64,000 bases of DNA from Runella zeae DSM 19591 (GCF_000423565.1 NZ_KE384046.1:42153-106152), one strand, 5' to 3'; shown: positions 40,909 to 50,283, numbered from the stretch's first letter. A program made the numbers and translations. The notes: generated by a model from the letters alone, not told the origin.

Positions 40909-41685
40909 ATGGAACATTTTATTTCATCTATTATAATAGCATTATTACCTTTTATTTTTACTGCTAAAATCTCTCCTCCAAATGTAGTACAACTGAGGCG
41001 TTTGGAGGAGTTGATTCCAATCTTTAAAAAGAATGATTTAGTTCTAGGGTTTAAAATCATTTTAGTTTGGTGGCCTGCACTAACCTTTATCTTTGGTGTC
41101 ATATTTTGGGGTTTACTAGTATATTTTGAACCTTCTTATCCTGAAGCAAGATTCTACTTATCAGCACTTTATGGAAAAGATAACCTGTTAAGTTTCGCGA
41201 TAGGTATAGGTATGTTGCTTGGGCTGGGATTGTTACCTCTTGCTATTATTGTTTTTTTAAAAAATAAGTACGCTCAAGATTTTGAGTTATATCTTTTCTA
41301 CACTTACCAAGAACTGAATATCAGCTTGCCTGCCTTTGCTAAAGGCTTTGGACTTTTTTGGGGTATTGTTAGTGGGATGTTATTATTGATAATGGATGGG
41401 GCATATTTTAAAGTTAATGATACGTCGATTGAGTTTAGACATTTTTTTTCTTTCAGTGTCGCTAAGTACTCCTTTGAAGAGATTCGAAAAATAAGCTTTT
41501 CATCTACTACAAAAGCACCTAATGGAGACATTGTTATGCAAGATAGGTATAAAATAACTTTTAAAAACGGTACATCTTGGGTTATGGATGGCTGGCTTTC
41601 TGGAAATGCCCCAATTGATAGTGTAGCCGAGTTTTTATCAAAACGAACTCATTTGAAAATTATACATGAACCATTATCAGAGTAG
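40909..41685 (+). CDS. Membrane protein of unknown function
   Basis: The 258-residue protein has about four membrane segments: FISSIIIALLPFIF, IILVWWPALTFIFGVIFWGL, FAIGIGMLLGLGLLPLAIIV and FGLFWGIVSGMLLLIMDG. A C-terminal soluble region (FEEIRKISFSSTTK, RYKITFKNGTSWVMDGWL) looks like a small PH-like beta domain. No family recognised. The ATG begins one base after the valS stop, yet the base composition is clearly more AT-rich, so it may be a recent arrival using valS transcription. Confidence 0.7.
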   Translation: MEHFISSIIIALLPFIFTAKISPPNVVQLRRLEELIPIFKKNDLVLGFKIILVWWPALTFIFGVIFWGLLVYFEPSYPEARFYLSALYGKDNLLSFAIGIGMLLGLGLLPLAIIVFLKNKYAQDFELYLFYTYQELNISLPAFAKGFGLFWGIVSGMLLLIMDGAYFKVNDTSIEFRHFFSFSVAKYSFEEIRKISFSSTTKAPNGDIVMQDRYKITFKNGTSWVMDGWLSGNAPIDSVAEFLSKRTHLKIIHEPLSE

Positions 41686-41691
41686 AAATTT

Positions 41692-42459
41692 CTACCCTTT
41701 AAAAGAATTTCTAGCGGTGTATACCTGCCAACCACACGTAACCAGGTAGCAAGCAATAGTCCCAAAAATAGGAATCGCTACTATAAGCATAGGGTTGAAA
41801 GGGAGTGCTTGATGTAGTAATGTGACCAGGGTGAGCCCCACAATCGCCAAAAATGACATGACTAGTATGCTTTTATAGAAAGTGTTGAAAGTTTGGCTTT
41901 TGAAAACATGATAATATACCAATCCATAACCTACAATAGCCACCATACTCGTCGCCACTATCGTAAACCTGCTCAGAAGGATACATATCCCAAAAAGTAA
42001 GATAATTAGTAACGGCAATAAGGCATTTGGAAAAAAATGATGGGTTTTAGGAGGAAATAACAGCGGCTTTTGTTCGGGAAAAATCAAAAACTTTAGACTA
42101 TTCCATTCATAAAGAAGCGCAAGTATATTGAGTAGCGTAAATATTGTATCCACGTAGGGTGTTCCTTGCCATTGCTGCGAAATCGTCACCATCAAAATGC
42201 CCAAGTTCATCGGGATGAGCATGATAAGCCCTAACAGTGAATAGCGCTGCGACAGTACGAACGCACCTACCAAGACTTGAGAAATGGCAATAAAAAAGCC
42301 AAAAGTACGTAGGCCGTAAGGCGTGAGTTGCTGGATAAGGAGCGGTGGGCCTATCAACTGACCAAACTGTCCTTCTGTAAGTTTGCAGAGACCAGACGAA
42401 GTAAATAAATATCCCAAAAAGAGACGTATCAGTAGTACATTGAAATCTTTGAAAGTCAT
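41692..42459 (-). CDS. DoxX-like membrane protein
   Basis: The 255-residue protein begins VLLIRLFLGYLFTSSGLCKL, the DoxX/MauE-type opening where a first helix carries R and a following G-K. About seven membrane segments follow (e.g. GFFIAISQVLVGAFVLSQ, FPNALLPLLIILLFGICILL, LVYYHVFKSQ between). DoxX proteins are linked to quinone or redox-related membrane functions without a proven activity. It is convergent with the gene at 40909 and separated from its stop by 6 bases. Confidence 0.72.
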   Translation of the reverse strand: MTFKDFNVLLIRLFLGYLFTSSGLCKLTEGQFGQLIGPPLLIQQLTPYGLRTFGFFIAISQVLVGAFVLSQRYSLLGLIMLIPMNLGILMVTISQQWQGTPYVDTIFTLLNILALLYEWNSLKFLIFPEQKPLLFPPKTHHFFPNALLPLLIILLFGICILLSRFTIVATSMVAIVGYGLVYYHVFKSQTFNTFYKSILVMSFLAIVGLTLVTLLHQALPFNPMLIVAIPIFGTIACYLVTCGWQVYTARNSFKG

Positions 42460-42556
42460 GGTTGGAGGGAAAGGTTATTGGGGAGACCAATCTAGAAAAG
42501 ACCTTTCAAAATGCCAACCAAAAGATGATAGAAGGTAATAGGAAGAGGTAGAATGA

Positions 42557-42590
42557 CAAAAAGCGCAACCCAAAATGGATGCGCTTTTTG
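42557..42590 (-). terminator. terminator of the Lrp-family gene
   Basis: An 11-bp perfect stem (CAAAAAGCGCA / TGCGCTTTTTG) with a 12-base loop lies 20 bases past the Lrp gene stop; on the minus strand the T run ends the right arm. Confidence 0.85.
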
Positions 42591-42609
42591 AAAAGTGTCT
42601 AAACCTTAA

Positions 42610-43074
42610 CTAGTAAGGGATAGGCAATACTTTACTTTCTTTAAAAGTAGAGAGAATGACCATAGTTTGGGTATTGGCTACTTCTTCGATTTCATTGATA
42701 CACTCCAATAGTAGCTTTTGATAGGAGGCAATGTCTTTTGAAATTACCTTCAACAAAAAATCACCCGACCCAGTGATGTGATGACATTCTATGATTTCGG
42801 GAATCTCATTGACTCTTTTAACAAATGATTCTGTTACGTCTCTTTTGTGACCTACCAATGTGACTTGTATGAAAGTTGTAACGCCGAGGCCGACTTTTTC
42901 GCGATCCAACTGTGCGTGATAACTTTGGATAATACCGTGCTGTTCGAGTTTCTTTACCCGCTCAAGAGTAGGGGCGGGAGAAAGACCAATTTCTTTCGAA
43001 AGTTGTGCATTAGTGATTTTGGCATTGGCTTGCAAAATATCCAAAACCTTGCGGTCTATTTGGTCTAATTTCAT
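42610..43074 (-). CDS. Lrp/AsnC family transcriptional regulator
   Basis: The 154-residue regulator has an N-terminal winged helix (LDQIDRKVLDILQANAKITNAQLSKEIGLSPAPTLERVKKLE, quoted in part: KITNAQLSKEIGLSPAPTLE) and the C-terminal RAM ligand-binding domain (VTEIPEIIECHHITGSGDFLLKV region, ending ANTQTMVILSTFKES). Such proteins respond to amino acids; which one is unknown. The frame extends to 43188 but the ATG at 43074 gives the family start MKLDQIDRKVL. A divergent GmhB-like gene lies 241 bases away. Confidence 0.93.
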   Translation of the reverse strand: MKLDQIDRKVLDILQANAKITNAQLSKEIGLSPAPTLERVKKLEQHGIIQSYHAQLDREKVGLGVTTFIQVTLVGHKRDVTESFVKRVNEIPEIIECHHITGSGDFLLKVISKDIASYQKLLLECINEIEEVANTQTMVILSTFKESKVLPIPY

Positions 43075-43125
43075 GTGGGGATTAATGAATTTTAATAAAA
43101 AAGGCACTAAACAAATAATATACTG

Positions 43126-43133
43126 CAAATCTA
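43126..43133 (-). promoter_or_regulatory. -7 promoter element of the Lrp-family gene
   Basis: On the minus strand this reads TAGATTTG, matching TAnnTTTG. Transcription would begin near 43119, about 45 bases before the ATG at 43074. Confidence 0.5.
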
Positions 43134-43315
43134 ATGATATTGTGGAATTATTTTTTATTAAAACCGAAATTTTATTCAATAAAACCAAACAAAAACTAAC
43201 TTTTGTGAAATAAATAGGAATATTTTAAAAAAAAATAAAAATTATTTAACTGGTTTAATCACAAAAAAATCACAAAATAGTATTATTATTGGGCTTTAAA
43301 ATTTGATTGTATGTT

Positions 43316-43834
43316 ATGAAACAAAAATGTGTTTTTCTTGATCGTGACGGGGTTCTCAACCAAGACCTAGACGGATATTTGTATCAAGTAGAGGAGATGA
43401 TTATCCCAGAGGGGGTAGTAGAAGGGCTTCAGCAGATGAAGAATGCGGGCTACCTACTGATTGTAGTTACCAATCAAGCTGGGATTGCAAAGGGGCTTTA
43501 TACCCGCGAAGATGTTTTGAAATGCCATCAGTATTTCCAAGAGCAATGTGGGTATTTGCTTGATGACCTGTACTATTGCTCGCATCATCCCGATTACGAC
43601 AGCCGTTCGTTGATGCGCAAGCCGGGTTCGCTTATGCTCGAAAAAGCGATTGCCAAATATGACATTGACATTACGGCTTCTTGGATGGTAGGAGACCGTG
43701 ATAGAGATATGCAAGCCGGAAAACGTGCTGGGGTACAGACAATACATCTAACTCCTGACCCGAATAAGTCGGCAGGAGATAAGCATGCCTCCAATTTCTT
43801 GGCCGCAACTCAGTTAGTAATACAGACTCCTTAA
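43316..43834 (+). CDS. GmhB-like HAD-IIIA phosphatase
   Basis: The 172-residue protein has HAD motif I VFLDRDGVLNQDLDGY, motif II VVTNQAGIAKGLYT, Lys in MRKPGSLML and motif IV WMVGDRDRDMQAGKRAGV, as in D,D-heptose 1,7-bisphosphate phosphatase or histidinol phosphatase. Of the four zinc ligands of GmhB only the first pair (CSHH) is present; the CxC pair is replaced by Ser/Leu (DSRSLMRKP). So the substrate is uncertain. An in-frame TTG at 43307 is possible but the ATG at 43316 is preferred. The stop overlaps a minus-strand lipoprotein gene by 4 bases. Confidence 0.82.
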   Translation: MKQKCVFLDRDGVLNQDLDGYLYQVEEMIIPEGVVEGLQQMKNAGYLLIVVTNQAGIAKGLYTREDVLKCHQYFQEQCGYLLDDLYYCSHHPDYDSRSLMRKPGSLMLEKAIAKYDIDITASWMVGDRDRDMQAGKRAGVQTIHLTPDPNKSAGDKHASNFLAATQLVIQTP

Positions 43835-43947
43835 GCTTTTTTTGCTGATTTTACGGAGCTATCATAGGCAGGGCAATACCCTTTGCGGTTGCAGCTAGAA
43901 GCAGCTAGCACTACCAAAATCAATGCGAAGGAAAGGACTTTTTTCAT
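43831..43947 (-). CDS. Very small lipoprotein (38 residues)
   Basis: On the minus strand ATG at 43947 opens 38 codons: a lipoprotein signal MKKVLSFALILVVLAASSC (lipid on Cys19) followed by a mature part of about 20 residues, NRKGYCPAYDSSVKSAKKA. Minimal lipoproteins with a 'CPAY' motif recur in Bacteroidota, from memory. It overlaps the convergent phosphatase stop by 4 bases and lies 95 bases beyond the speA stop on the same strand. Function unknown. Confidence 0.75.
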   Translation of the reverse strand: MKKVLSFALILVVLAASSCNRKGYCPAYDSSVKSAKKA

Positions 43948-43965
43948 GATCTATATTAGACATAT

Positions 43966-44016
43966 TCCCTTGGGTCGCACCCCGTGTGAAACCCAAGGGA
44001 GATTCTAGTTTTTTTA
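43966..44016 (+). terminator. hairpin with T run between gmhB-like gene and speA
   Basis: Perfect 10-bp arms TCCCTTGGGT (43966-43975) and ACCCAAGGGA (43991-44000) are followed by TTTTTTT at 44009-44015. The plus-strand orientation fits termination after the phosphatase gene. Confidence 0.65.
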
Positions 44017-44042
44017 TTACGAAAATCGTGCCGATTTTATTG

Positions 44043-45518
44043 TCAGCTATGAGCCAATTCTTCTACGGCCTCAATATCAATTGTTTGATCACCGATGACC
44101 TGCTGATCATCAGGAGGTTTTGGGGTATATCCCAAAATATCCAACATACCTTCACTGCCTTGCTGTGGTGCAAAGAGGCGAGTGATGATATTGCCGTCTT
44201 CGTCACGGTCTACTAATACATGCTGTGGCGCTGGAATGAGACAATGCTGAATTCCACCGTAGCCTCCCAAAGATTCTTGATAGGCTCCCGTATGGAAAAA
44301 TCCTACATACTGTACTTCATTTTGCAAATCAAACACTGGCAAGTACAAGTCGGCGCTGTGAGCTTCAGTATTGTAGAAATCCTGCGAATCACAAGTAAGG
44401 CCGCCGATATTGACTTTTTGGTATGGATTGTCCCAATTGTTGACAGCGAGCATGATATATTTTTGGTTCATGCCCCACGAATCTGGCAAATGAGTAATGA
44501 AAGAGCCATCAATCATATACCACATTTCTTTGTCGTTTTGGAGTTTTTGGTCGATGATCTGATAAATCACCGCACCACTTTCGCCTACCGTATAGCTCCC
44601 AAACTCTGTGAATAAATGAGGGACAGGCACATTGTTTTTATTACAAATCCATTGGATGTTTTCGACGATTTCGTCTATCATCTGTTGGTAATCATAATTA
44701 AACTGCAAAGAAGTTTGAATCGGTAAACCACCACCAATATCGATAGAATCAAGATCGGGACAGATTTTTTTCAATTCACAGTACTTAAACATAAACCGAG
44801 TCAACTCACTCCAATAATATGCTGTATCTTTCATACCGGTATTGATAAAAAAGTGCAGCATTTTGAGCTTAAAATTCGGATTAGGCTTGATTTTCTCTTT
44901 ATAAAGCTCAATGATATCGCTATATCTGACCCCTAACCGCGAAGTATAAAAAGCAAAGTTCGGCTCTTCGTCGGTCGCAATGCGGATACCAAAATTGACT
45001 GATTCGGCAGTTACATTCTGTGCATAATAATCAATCTCACGCAAGTTGTCCAATACAGGCATCACATTGAAACCGTCGTTGATGAGGTCGGTGATAGCGC
45101 GCTGATAATTGGGAAGCTTATAGCCGTTGCAAATGATGTAGTTGCTTTTGGTTATTTTGCCGCTTTGGTAGAGATTTCGAATAATCGGAATATCAAACGC
45201 CGAAGAAGTTTCGATATGAATATTGTGCTTGAGGGCTTCTTCTAAGACAAAGCTAAAATGAGAAGACTTGGTACAGTAACAATAAGTATAAGAGCCTTTG
45301 TAATTGAAGCGCTTAAATGCGTTTTTGAAAAACTGCTTGGCGTTACTGATGTGCTCACCGATTTTGGGTAAATACGTGATTTTTAGAGGCGTACCATACT
45401 GACGAATAATGTCCATGAGGGGTACATTGTTGAACGACAGCTCGTCGTTCTGGACGTTAAACTCCAGCGTTGGGAATTCAAACGTCTGCTCAATTAGGTT
45501 GGTGTAAGTACTTTTCAT
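44043..45518 (-). CDS. speA: Biosynthetic arginine decarboxylase, PLP-dependent
   Basis: The 491-residue fold-III decarboxylase makes agmatine from arginine for polyamine synthesis. Visible are GTPLKITYLPKIGEHI, the PLP-Lys neighbourhood YTYCYCTKSSHFSFVLEEAL, ETSSAFDIPIIRNL, the glycine-rich IDIGGGLPIQ and GAYQESLGGYGGIQHCLIPAP near the C-terminus. This short form, about 490 residues, is the version found in Bacteroidota, instead of the 630-residue enterobacterial enzyme. A 38-codon lipoprotein gene follows on the same strand. Confidence 0.9.
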   Translation of the reverse strand: MKSTYTNLIEQTFEFPTLEFNVQNDELSFNNVPLMDIIRQYGTPLKITYLPKIGEHISNAKQFFKNAFKRFNYKGSYTYCYCTKSSHFSFVLEEALKHNIHIETSSAFDIPIIRNLYQSGKITKSNYIICNGYKLPNYQRAITDLINDGFNVMPVLDNLREIDYYAQNVTAESVNFGIRIATDEEPNFAFYTSRLGVRYSDIIELYKEKIKPNPNFKLKMLHFFINTGMKDTAYYWSELTRFMFKYCELKKICPDLDSIDIGGGLPIQTSLQFNYDYQQMIDEIVENIQWICNKNNVPVPHLFTEFGSYTVGESGAVIYQIIDQKLQNDKEMWYMIDGSFITHLPDSWGMNQKYIMLAVNNWDNPYQKVNIGGLTCDSQDFYNTEAHSADLYLPVFDLQNEVQYVGFFHTGAYQESLGGYGGIQHCLIPAPQHVLVDRDEDGNIITRLFAPQQGSEGMLDILGYTPKPPDDQQVIGDQTIDIEAVEELAHS

Positions 45519-45731
45519 TTCGCCTTAAAAGCATAAAAGGAATGTTTGGTGTAACATGATAAAAAAGCTTGCGAAGTTGCAGTAAAATAACGTTTTTTCC
45601 AAAGGAAACGCTTAAATCTTACATTAATTTTTGCAATACTGGTGATAGGCAGTAGGTTGGCTTTGGTTCAAATTTGTATGGCAAGATTTCTCCGCTTAAC
45701 TTGGCACTTTCCAAAAATAACCTTTAACCTC

Positions 45732-47231
45732 ATGTCAAAATACATAGCTGCTATTGACCAAGGTACGACTAGTACCCGTTGTATTATTTTTGATCGAAAA
45801 GGAAACATTATTTCCGTAGGCCAAAAAGAACATAAGCAAATTTATCCTCAACCCGGATGGGTAGAGCATGATCTTGAAGAAATCCGAAAAAACACCTTTG
45901 AAGTCATTGCCCAAGCTCGTATCAAAGCATCTATATCAGCTACTGATGTGGCAGCAGTAGGGATTACGAATCAGCGCGAAACCACTGCCGTATGGAATCG
46001 TCGAACCGGAAAGCCTTATTATAATGCTCTTGTATGGCAAGATACCCGCACGAGTGAGTTGGTAACTCAATTTGAGAAAGAAGGTGGACAAGATCGCTTT
46101 CGAGCAAAAACTGGCCTGCCATTGGCTACTTATTTTAGTGGATTGAAACTCCGCTGGCTGCTCGACAATGTTCCGGGCCTGCGCGAAGATGCCGAACGTG
46201 GCGATGCGATTTTTGGTAATATGGATACCTTTCTGATTTGGCACCTTACAGGAGGCGCGCAAGGGGGTGTGCACGTAACCGACGTTACTAACGCAAGTCG
46301 TACCCAACTCATGAATCTCAAAACCTTGGCTTGGGATGAAGAACTGCTCTCTATATTTGGTATTCCCCGTTTGATGCTACCGCTTATCAAAAGTAGTAGC
46401 GAAGTGTATGGTAGTGTGGTGTTGGATGTATTGCCCAATGTACCTATTGCGGGAGATTTGGGTGATCAACATGCGGCTCTGGTAGGGCAAACTTGCTTTG
46501 AACCTGGTCAAGCCAAAAATACTTATGGAACAGGCTGTTTTATGCTACTCAATACGGGGGCCGAGCTGAAAGAATCTACCCAAGGTCTCCTAACTACGGT
46601 GGCTTATAAGTTTGGTAATCAGCCTGTTAATTATGCGCTGGAAGGAAGCGTAGCGATTGCGGGTGCTTTGGTACAGTGGCTACGTGATAATCTAGGACTT
46701 ATCAAAAAAAGTGAAGAAGTAGAGGTCCTTGCAAAATCGGTTGACGACAATGGGGGCGCTTATTTTGTACCAGCCTTTTCGGGGCTGTATGCGCCTTATT
46801 GGAAAGCTGATGCGCGAGGGGTGATTGCGGGATTGACTCGCTATGTCAGCAAAGGGCATATTGCTCGTGCGGTGTTGGAGGCGACTGCTTACCAAACATT
46901 GGACGTGATGAATGCCATGGAAAAAGACGCTAACATTGAGCTACAATCTTTACGAGTAGATGGTGGAATGGTCGCTAATCAAACCCTTATGCAGTTTCAG
47001 TCAGATATGCTAGAAGTACCTGTGGTATGCCCTGCCGTCACCGAAACTACTGCCTTGGGAGCTGCTTATGCCGCAGGATTAGCGGTGGGGTATTGGGAAA
47101 ACTTTGATGATTTGCGCCAAAATTGGGGCGTTGCCCAAACGTGGACTCCTCAAATGGAAGATACTCAAAGGGCTAAACTCTACAAAGGCTGGCAAAAAGC
47201 CGTAGAAAGGTCTTTCGGGTGGGCAGAATAA
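45732..47231 (+). CDS. glpK: Glycerol kinase
   Basis: The 499-residue FGGY-family kinase phosphorylates glycerol. It has the phosphate-1 motif [16 protein letters not shown], the hallmark [10 protein letters not shown] and [59 protein letters not shown] and the C-terminal [19 protein letters not shown]. The frame opens at 45642, but the ATG at 45732 gives the canonical [11 protein letters not shown] start. glpF and glpD are absent from the window. Confidence 0.96.
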   Translation: MSKYIAAIDQGTTSTRCIIFDRKGNIISVGQKEHKQIYPQPGWVEHDLEEIRKNTFEVIAQARIKASISATDVAAVGITNQRETTAVWNRRTGKPYYNALVWQDTRTSELVTQFEKEGGQDRFRAKTGLPLATYFSGLKLRWLLDNVPGLREDAERGDAIFGNMDTFLIWHLTGGAQGGVHVTDVTNASRTQLMNLKTLAWDEELLSIFGIPRLMLPLIKSSSEVYGSVVLDVLPNVPIAGDLGDQHAALVGQTCFEPGQAKNTYGTGCFMLLNTGAELKESTQGLLTTVAYKFGNQPVNYALEGSVAIAGALVQWLRDNLGLIKKSEEVEVLAKSVDDNGGAYFVPAFSGLYAPYWKADARGVIAGLTRYVSKGHIARAVLEATAYQTLDVMNAMEKDANIELQSLRVDGGMVANQTLMQFQSDMLEVPVVCPAVTETTALGAAYAAGLAVGYWENFDDLRQNWGVAQTWTPQMEDTQRAKLYKGWQKAVERSFGWAE

Positions 47232-47289
47232 AAATAGATAAGCAAAAAAACAAATGATTCCGAAGATTAGCTAGCGTACGGGAATCAAG

Positions 47290-47405
47290 ATGCTAGTTAG
47301 GTTTGACTTCTCCTAAATTACAAAACTTTGTCGTCATAGAGAGGCACAGCGTTTGTGACTAACAAGTCCAAAAAATAAAGAATTTTGGAGAAGTCAAACC
47401 CTAAG
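47290..47405. repeat. dispersed inverted-repeat element, copy 2
   Basis: Perfect 14-bp terminal inverted repeats (GGTTTGACTTCTCC at 47300-47313; GGAGAAGTCAAACC at 47387-47400) enclose about 75 bases. It is related to the element at 9590-9731, sharing GATGCTAG, AACAAGTCC and the ends. It sits immediately after glpK and before the convergent hydroxylase-like gene stop. Confidence 0.75.
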
Positions 47406-48203
47406 TTAATTTAATTGCTTCTCTTTTTTATTTGTTTTTTTATCAAACAGCTTCACAAAATCTGGGCTTTCGGTACCCGCCCATTTATCCCAAAAAGTAA
47501 AATAAAGCCCAAAGTTGTATTTAAATTGTGAATGGTGTAAGCTATGATGGGTGGCACCTATCCACCATTTGCCGAACCAATGCCGCTGGAAATCCTTAGG
47601 ATAGAGTTCTGTATTGAGGTGATTGATGACACTGGTGGTAGTCATCACTAATAAAATGATACCAATAGCTACATAATGTACCGGAATGATAAACATCAAC
47701 ACCGGTAAAACCACTGCTTGGAGTATACTTTCAAGGGGATGAAAAGAAAAAGAAGTCCAAGCGGAAGTGGTAATACTATCGTGGTGAGCTTTGTGGACCC
47801 ATTTATAAACTTTGGGATGGTGCATCCAACGGTGTAGCCAATAGTAGTAGGTTTCGTGAATAAACAGCACCAAAACAATACTTACTACAAACCACCACCT
47901 TGGATAGTCGTCGAAGTGAGTGTAAATTTTTGTGTAATTTTTTTGCCAAGCGACTATCATACCCGTTCCGATAAGCGCAAAAATAACGGACGTAATAAAC
48001 GAGTATCCGATTTCGCGCCAGTGCTGCTGAGGTCGGCGAGCGCGGGCATTTACTTCTCTTTCTTGAAAAAAAGAAGCATATTTGACTTTAAACAAATAAT
48101 GAAAAAGGGCGGCAATCAGCACATATCGCCCAAAAATCCCTAAAAACATAAAAAGGGTAGTTTGTGCAAAAACGTGCCCTTCACTAAAATCAATTGTTTC
48201 CAT
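47406..48203 (-). CDS. Sterol desaturase/fatty-acid hydroxylase family protein
   Basis: The 265-residue membrane di-iron enzyme has the histidine boxes HETYYYWLHRWMHHP, VHKAHHDSITTSAWTSFSFHP and ATHHSLHHSQFKYNFG, with four to five membrane segments (e.g. YSFITSVIFALIGTGMIVAW). Relatives hydroxylate or desaturate lipids and carotenoids, or cleave alkylglycerol ethers. The exact substrate cannot be deduced. It is monocistronic. Confidence 0.88.
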   Translation of the reverse strand: METIDFSEGHVFAQTTLFMFLGIFGRYVLIAALFHYLFKVKYASFFQEREVNARARRPQQHWREIGYSFITSVIFALIGTGMIVAWQKNYTKIYTHFDDYPRWWFVVSIVLVLFIHETYYYWLHRWMHHPKVYKWVHKAHHDSITTSAWTSFSFHPLESILQAVVLPVLMFIIPVHYVAIGIILLVMTTTSVINHLNTELYPKDFQRHWFGKWWIGATHHSLHHSQFKYNFGLYFTFWDKWAGTESPDFVKLFDKKTNKKEKQLN

Positions 48204-48225
48204 AGCTATTTATCAACTATATTGT

Positions 48226-48233
48226 CAAAGCTA
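48226..48233 (-). promoter_or_regulatory. -7 promoter element of the hydroxylase-like gene
   Basis: On the minus strand this reads TAGCTTTG. Transcription would begin near 48219, 16 bases before the ATG at 48203. Confidence 0.5.
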
Positions 48234-48255
48234 ATGTTTGACAAAAATTGTATAA

Positions 48256-49215
48256 CTATTCCCTTACCGATGCCCTACGGATGCGGTCGTTGATGGCGCG
48301 GCCTAGGTTTTTTTCTGGAAGCAACTCCGCATAGATAACCTCTACAGGTAAATTGTCGAGCTGACGCATGTAAGCAAAGAGATGTTTTGCTGCTTCACTG
48401 TAGTCCCCTGAGACTGACAAAATTCTTTGGTTTTCGGTAGGTATGTTACTCACAAAGGTTTGAAAAGTTAAGGCTCCGATGCTTTCTGGAGGATATTGGG
48501 CGCTAATTTTATCAAAATGCTCAATAAAAAGAGGTTTACGAGGTGAGTAATGGCTCTTAAGCATACCTGGTGCTTGAGGGTTGGAAGTAGAATGAGCCAA
48601 TACTTCTACGGGGCCTACTACCTCTTCAATGGCCTCGACTGCCGTACCACCAAGTCGGTATACTATGGTTGTTTCACCCTCAAAACCCACAATTGTGGAT
48701 TCAATCCCGATTTGGCTTGCACCCCCGTCGAGTATGTAGGGGATTTTTTTGCCAAGTTGCTTGTCCACATGCAGCGCAGAAGTAGGGCTGATATAACCAA
48801 ACGGATTGGCGCTGGGTGCAGCTAGTGGAAACGGAAGGCTTGCCAATAGCTCCAGCGTGAGAGGGTGGTTTGGAATACGCACCGCTACAGAACTCAGTCC
48901 TGAGGTGACTAAGTCAGAGATGGCGTCGGTTTTAGGAAGTAAAAGCGTAAGGGGGCCTGGCCAAAATCTTTGGGCTAATTGCTGTGCTTTGGCCGGGAAG
49001 TAAGAGACAAATGAAGGAATTTTGGTGATACTATCGGTATGAACAATGAGTGGGTCAAACTGCGGACGGTTTTTTACCTTAAAAATTTTTAGAACAGCGT
49101 CGTCATCGAAGGCGTTTCCCGCTAGTCCATACACAGTTTCGGTAGGAATCCCCACCACTTCACCCTTTTCGAGGAGGGTTTTGACACAAACAATATCAGT
49201 CCCTATGATTGCCAT
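48256..49215 (-). CDS. tsaC: L-threonylcarbamoyladenylate synthase
   Basis: The 319-residue Sua5/TsaC-type enzyme makes threonylcarbamoyl-AMP for t6A tRNA modification. Visible are GEVVGIPTETVYGLAGNA, IFKVKNRPQFDPLIVHT, FWPGPLTLLLPK, VAVRIPNHPLTLELL, PLAAPSANPFGYISPT and GIESTIVGFEG. The C-terminal about 110 residues form the Sua5 domain (QAPGMLKSHYSPRKPLF) that the short TsaC form lacks, so it is Sua5-like. The start codon coincides with the predicted transcription start (leaderless). Confidence 0.94.
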   Translation of the reverse strand: MAIIGTDIVCVKTLLEKGEVVGIPTETVYGLAGNAFDDDAVLKIFKVKNRPQFDPLIVHTDSITKIPSFVSYFPAKAQQLAQRFWPGPLTLLLPKTDAISDLVTSGLSSVAVRIPNHPLTLELLASLPFPLAAPSANPFGYISPTSALHVDKQLGKKIPYILDGGASQIGIESTIVGFEGETTIVYRLGGTAVEAIEEVVGPVEVLAHSTSNPQAPGMLKSHYSPRKPLFIEHFDKISAQYPPESIGALTFQTFVSNIPTENQRILSVSGDYSEAAKHLFAYMRQLDNLPVEVIYAELLPEKNLGRAINDRIRRASVRE

Positions 49216-49219
49216 GCTG

Positions 49220-49227
49220 CAAAGTTA
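49220..49227 (-). promoter_or_regulatory. -7 promoter element of tsaC (leaderless)
   Basis: On the minus strand this reads TAACTTTG. Transcription would start at about 49213-49215, where the ATG lies, so the message would have no leader. Confidence 0.5.
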
Positions 49228-49323
49228 GTTTAGAGTTTGCAGTTATCCCCCTTTAAAGTTTGGAGATTTTTTGCTTATTTGAGTGTTGTTTTATGCTATA
49301 GTGATATTTTATACTTATTATAT

Positions 49324-50283
49324 ATGAATTTTAACTATGAGCTCACCGCCATAGAGCATTTTTTTATAGGTGCCTTTTTGCTCTTATATGCCTTGTATAT
49401 AGGGCGTACTTTTTGGGTGGCTAGAGCATTGGGTACTACTGCTCGGGCAGTAGTAATCAAGTTTTTTCTCCGAACTACTTATTTTGGCCTGCTGATTGTA
49501 GCCTTGCTTGGGCCTTTTTTTGGAGAGCCTGAAAGGGATATCATTGCGGAGGGCAAAGACGTAATGGTGTTGGTAGATGTTTCAAAGTCTATGGATGCCA
49601 CTGATGTACAACCTTCTCGCCTCGAAAAAGTGAAATTTGAATTGCAGCGGCTCATTGCTTCCTTACAAACCAACCGCTTTGGCCTGGTTGTTTTTGCTAC
49701 CACTCCTTTTTTACAAGTCCCTTTGACTTTTGATTTAAACGCATTTGAGCTTTTTACCCAAACTTTGAATACTTCCCAAATGAGTAGTGGTGGTACTGAT
49801 ATTTGTAGTGCGATAGACCTAGGTATCCAAAAACTGATTCACAACAAATCTCTCAATACTTCAAAAATTCTGTTGCTTTTTACGGATGGTGAAGATTTCG
49901 GGAATTGCGAGCGCAAAACATTGACCTCAATAAGGCAATATGATTTACAGCTGGTTGTTATTGGGATCGGTACTCCTAATGGCGGACGTATCAAAGACGG
50001 AAATTCATGGCTGCGCGATGATCGCAAGCAGGTGGTCATCTCGCGGCTAAATTCCAATTATTTAAGAGAACTCGCAATGGCAACTAATGGTAAATATTTT
50101 GAAATCAATAATCAATCAAATGCGATCTCGGATGTAGTAGATGCAATCAATTCTGTAGAAAATCGCTTGATTGATAGTCGCAAAGTTGCTGTTGTTAGTA
50201 ATAAGTATAGGTATTTCCTAATTGCCGCTTTGGTACTTATCTTATTGGATGTACTGGTGACCGTTACAACCTTTCAAGTCTAA
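49324..50283 (+). CDS. VWA-domain membrane protein (BatA/BatB-like)
   Basis: The 319-residue protein has an N-terminal membrane segment (IEHFFIGAFLLLYALYIG), a second segment (YFGLLIVALLGPFFGEP), then a von Willebrand factor A domain with the metal site VLVDVSKSMDATDV, VVFATTPFLQVPLTFD, SSGGTDICSAI and LLFTDGEDFG, and a C-terminal membrane segment (YFLIAALVLILLDVLVTV). This is the layout of Bacteroides aerotolerance (Bat) proteins, yet no MoxR or other bat gene is adjacent. The frame opens at 49237 but the ATG at 49324 is the natural start. Confidence 0.85.
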   Translation: MNFNYELTAIEHFFIGAFLLLYALYIGRTFWVARALGTTARAVVIKFFLRTTYFGLLIVALLGPFFGEPERDIIAEGKDVMVLVDVSKSMDATDVQPSRLEKVKFELQRLIASLQTNRFGLVVFATTPFLQVPLTFDLNAFELFTQTLNTSQMSSGGTDICSAIDLGIQKLIHNKSLNTSKILLLFTDGEDFGNCERKTLTSIRQYDLQLVVIGIGTPNGGRIKDGNSWLRDDRKQVVISRLNSNYLRELAMATNGKYFEINNQSNAISDVVDAINSVENRLIDSRKVAVVSNKYRYFLIAALVLILLDVLVTVTTFQV

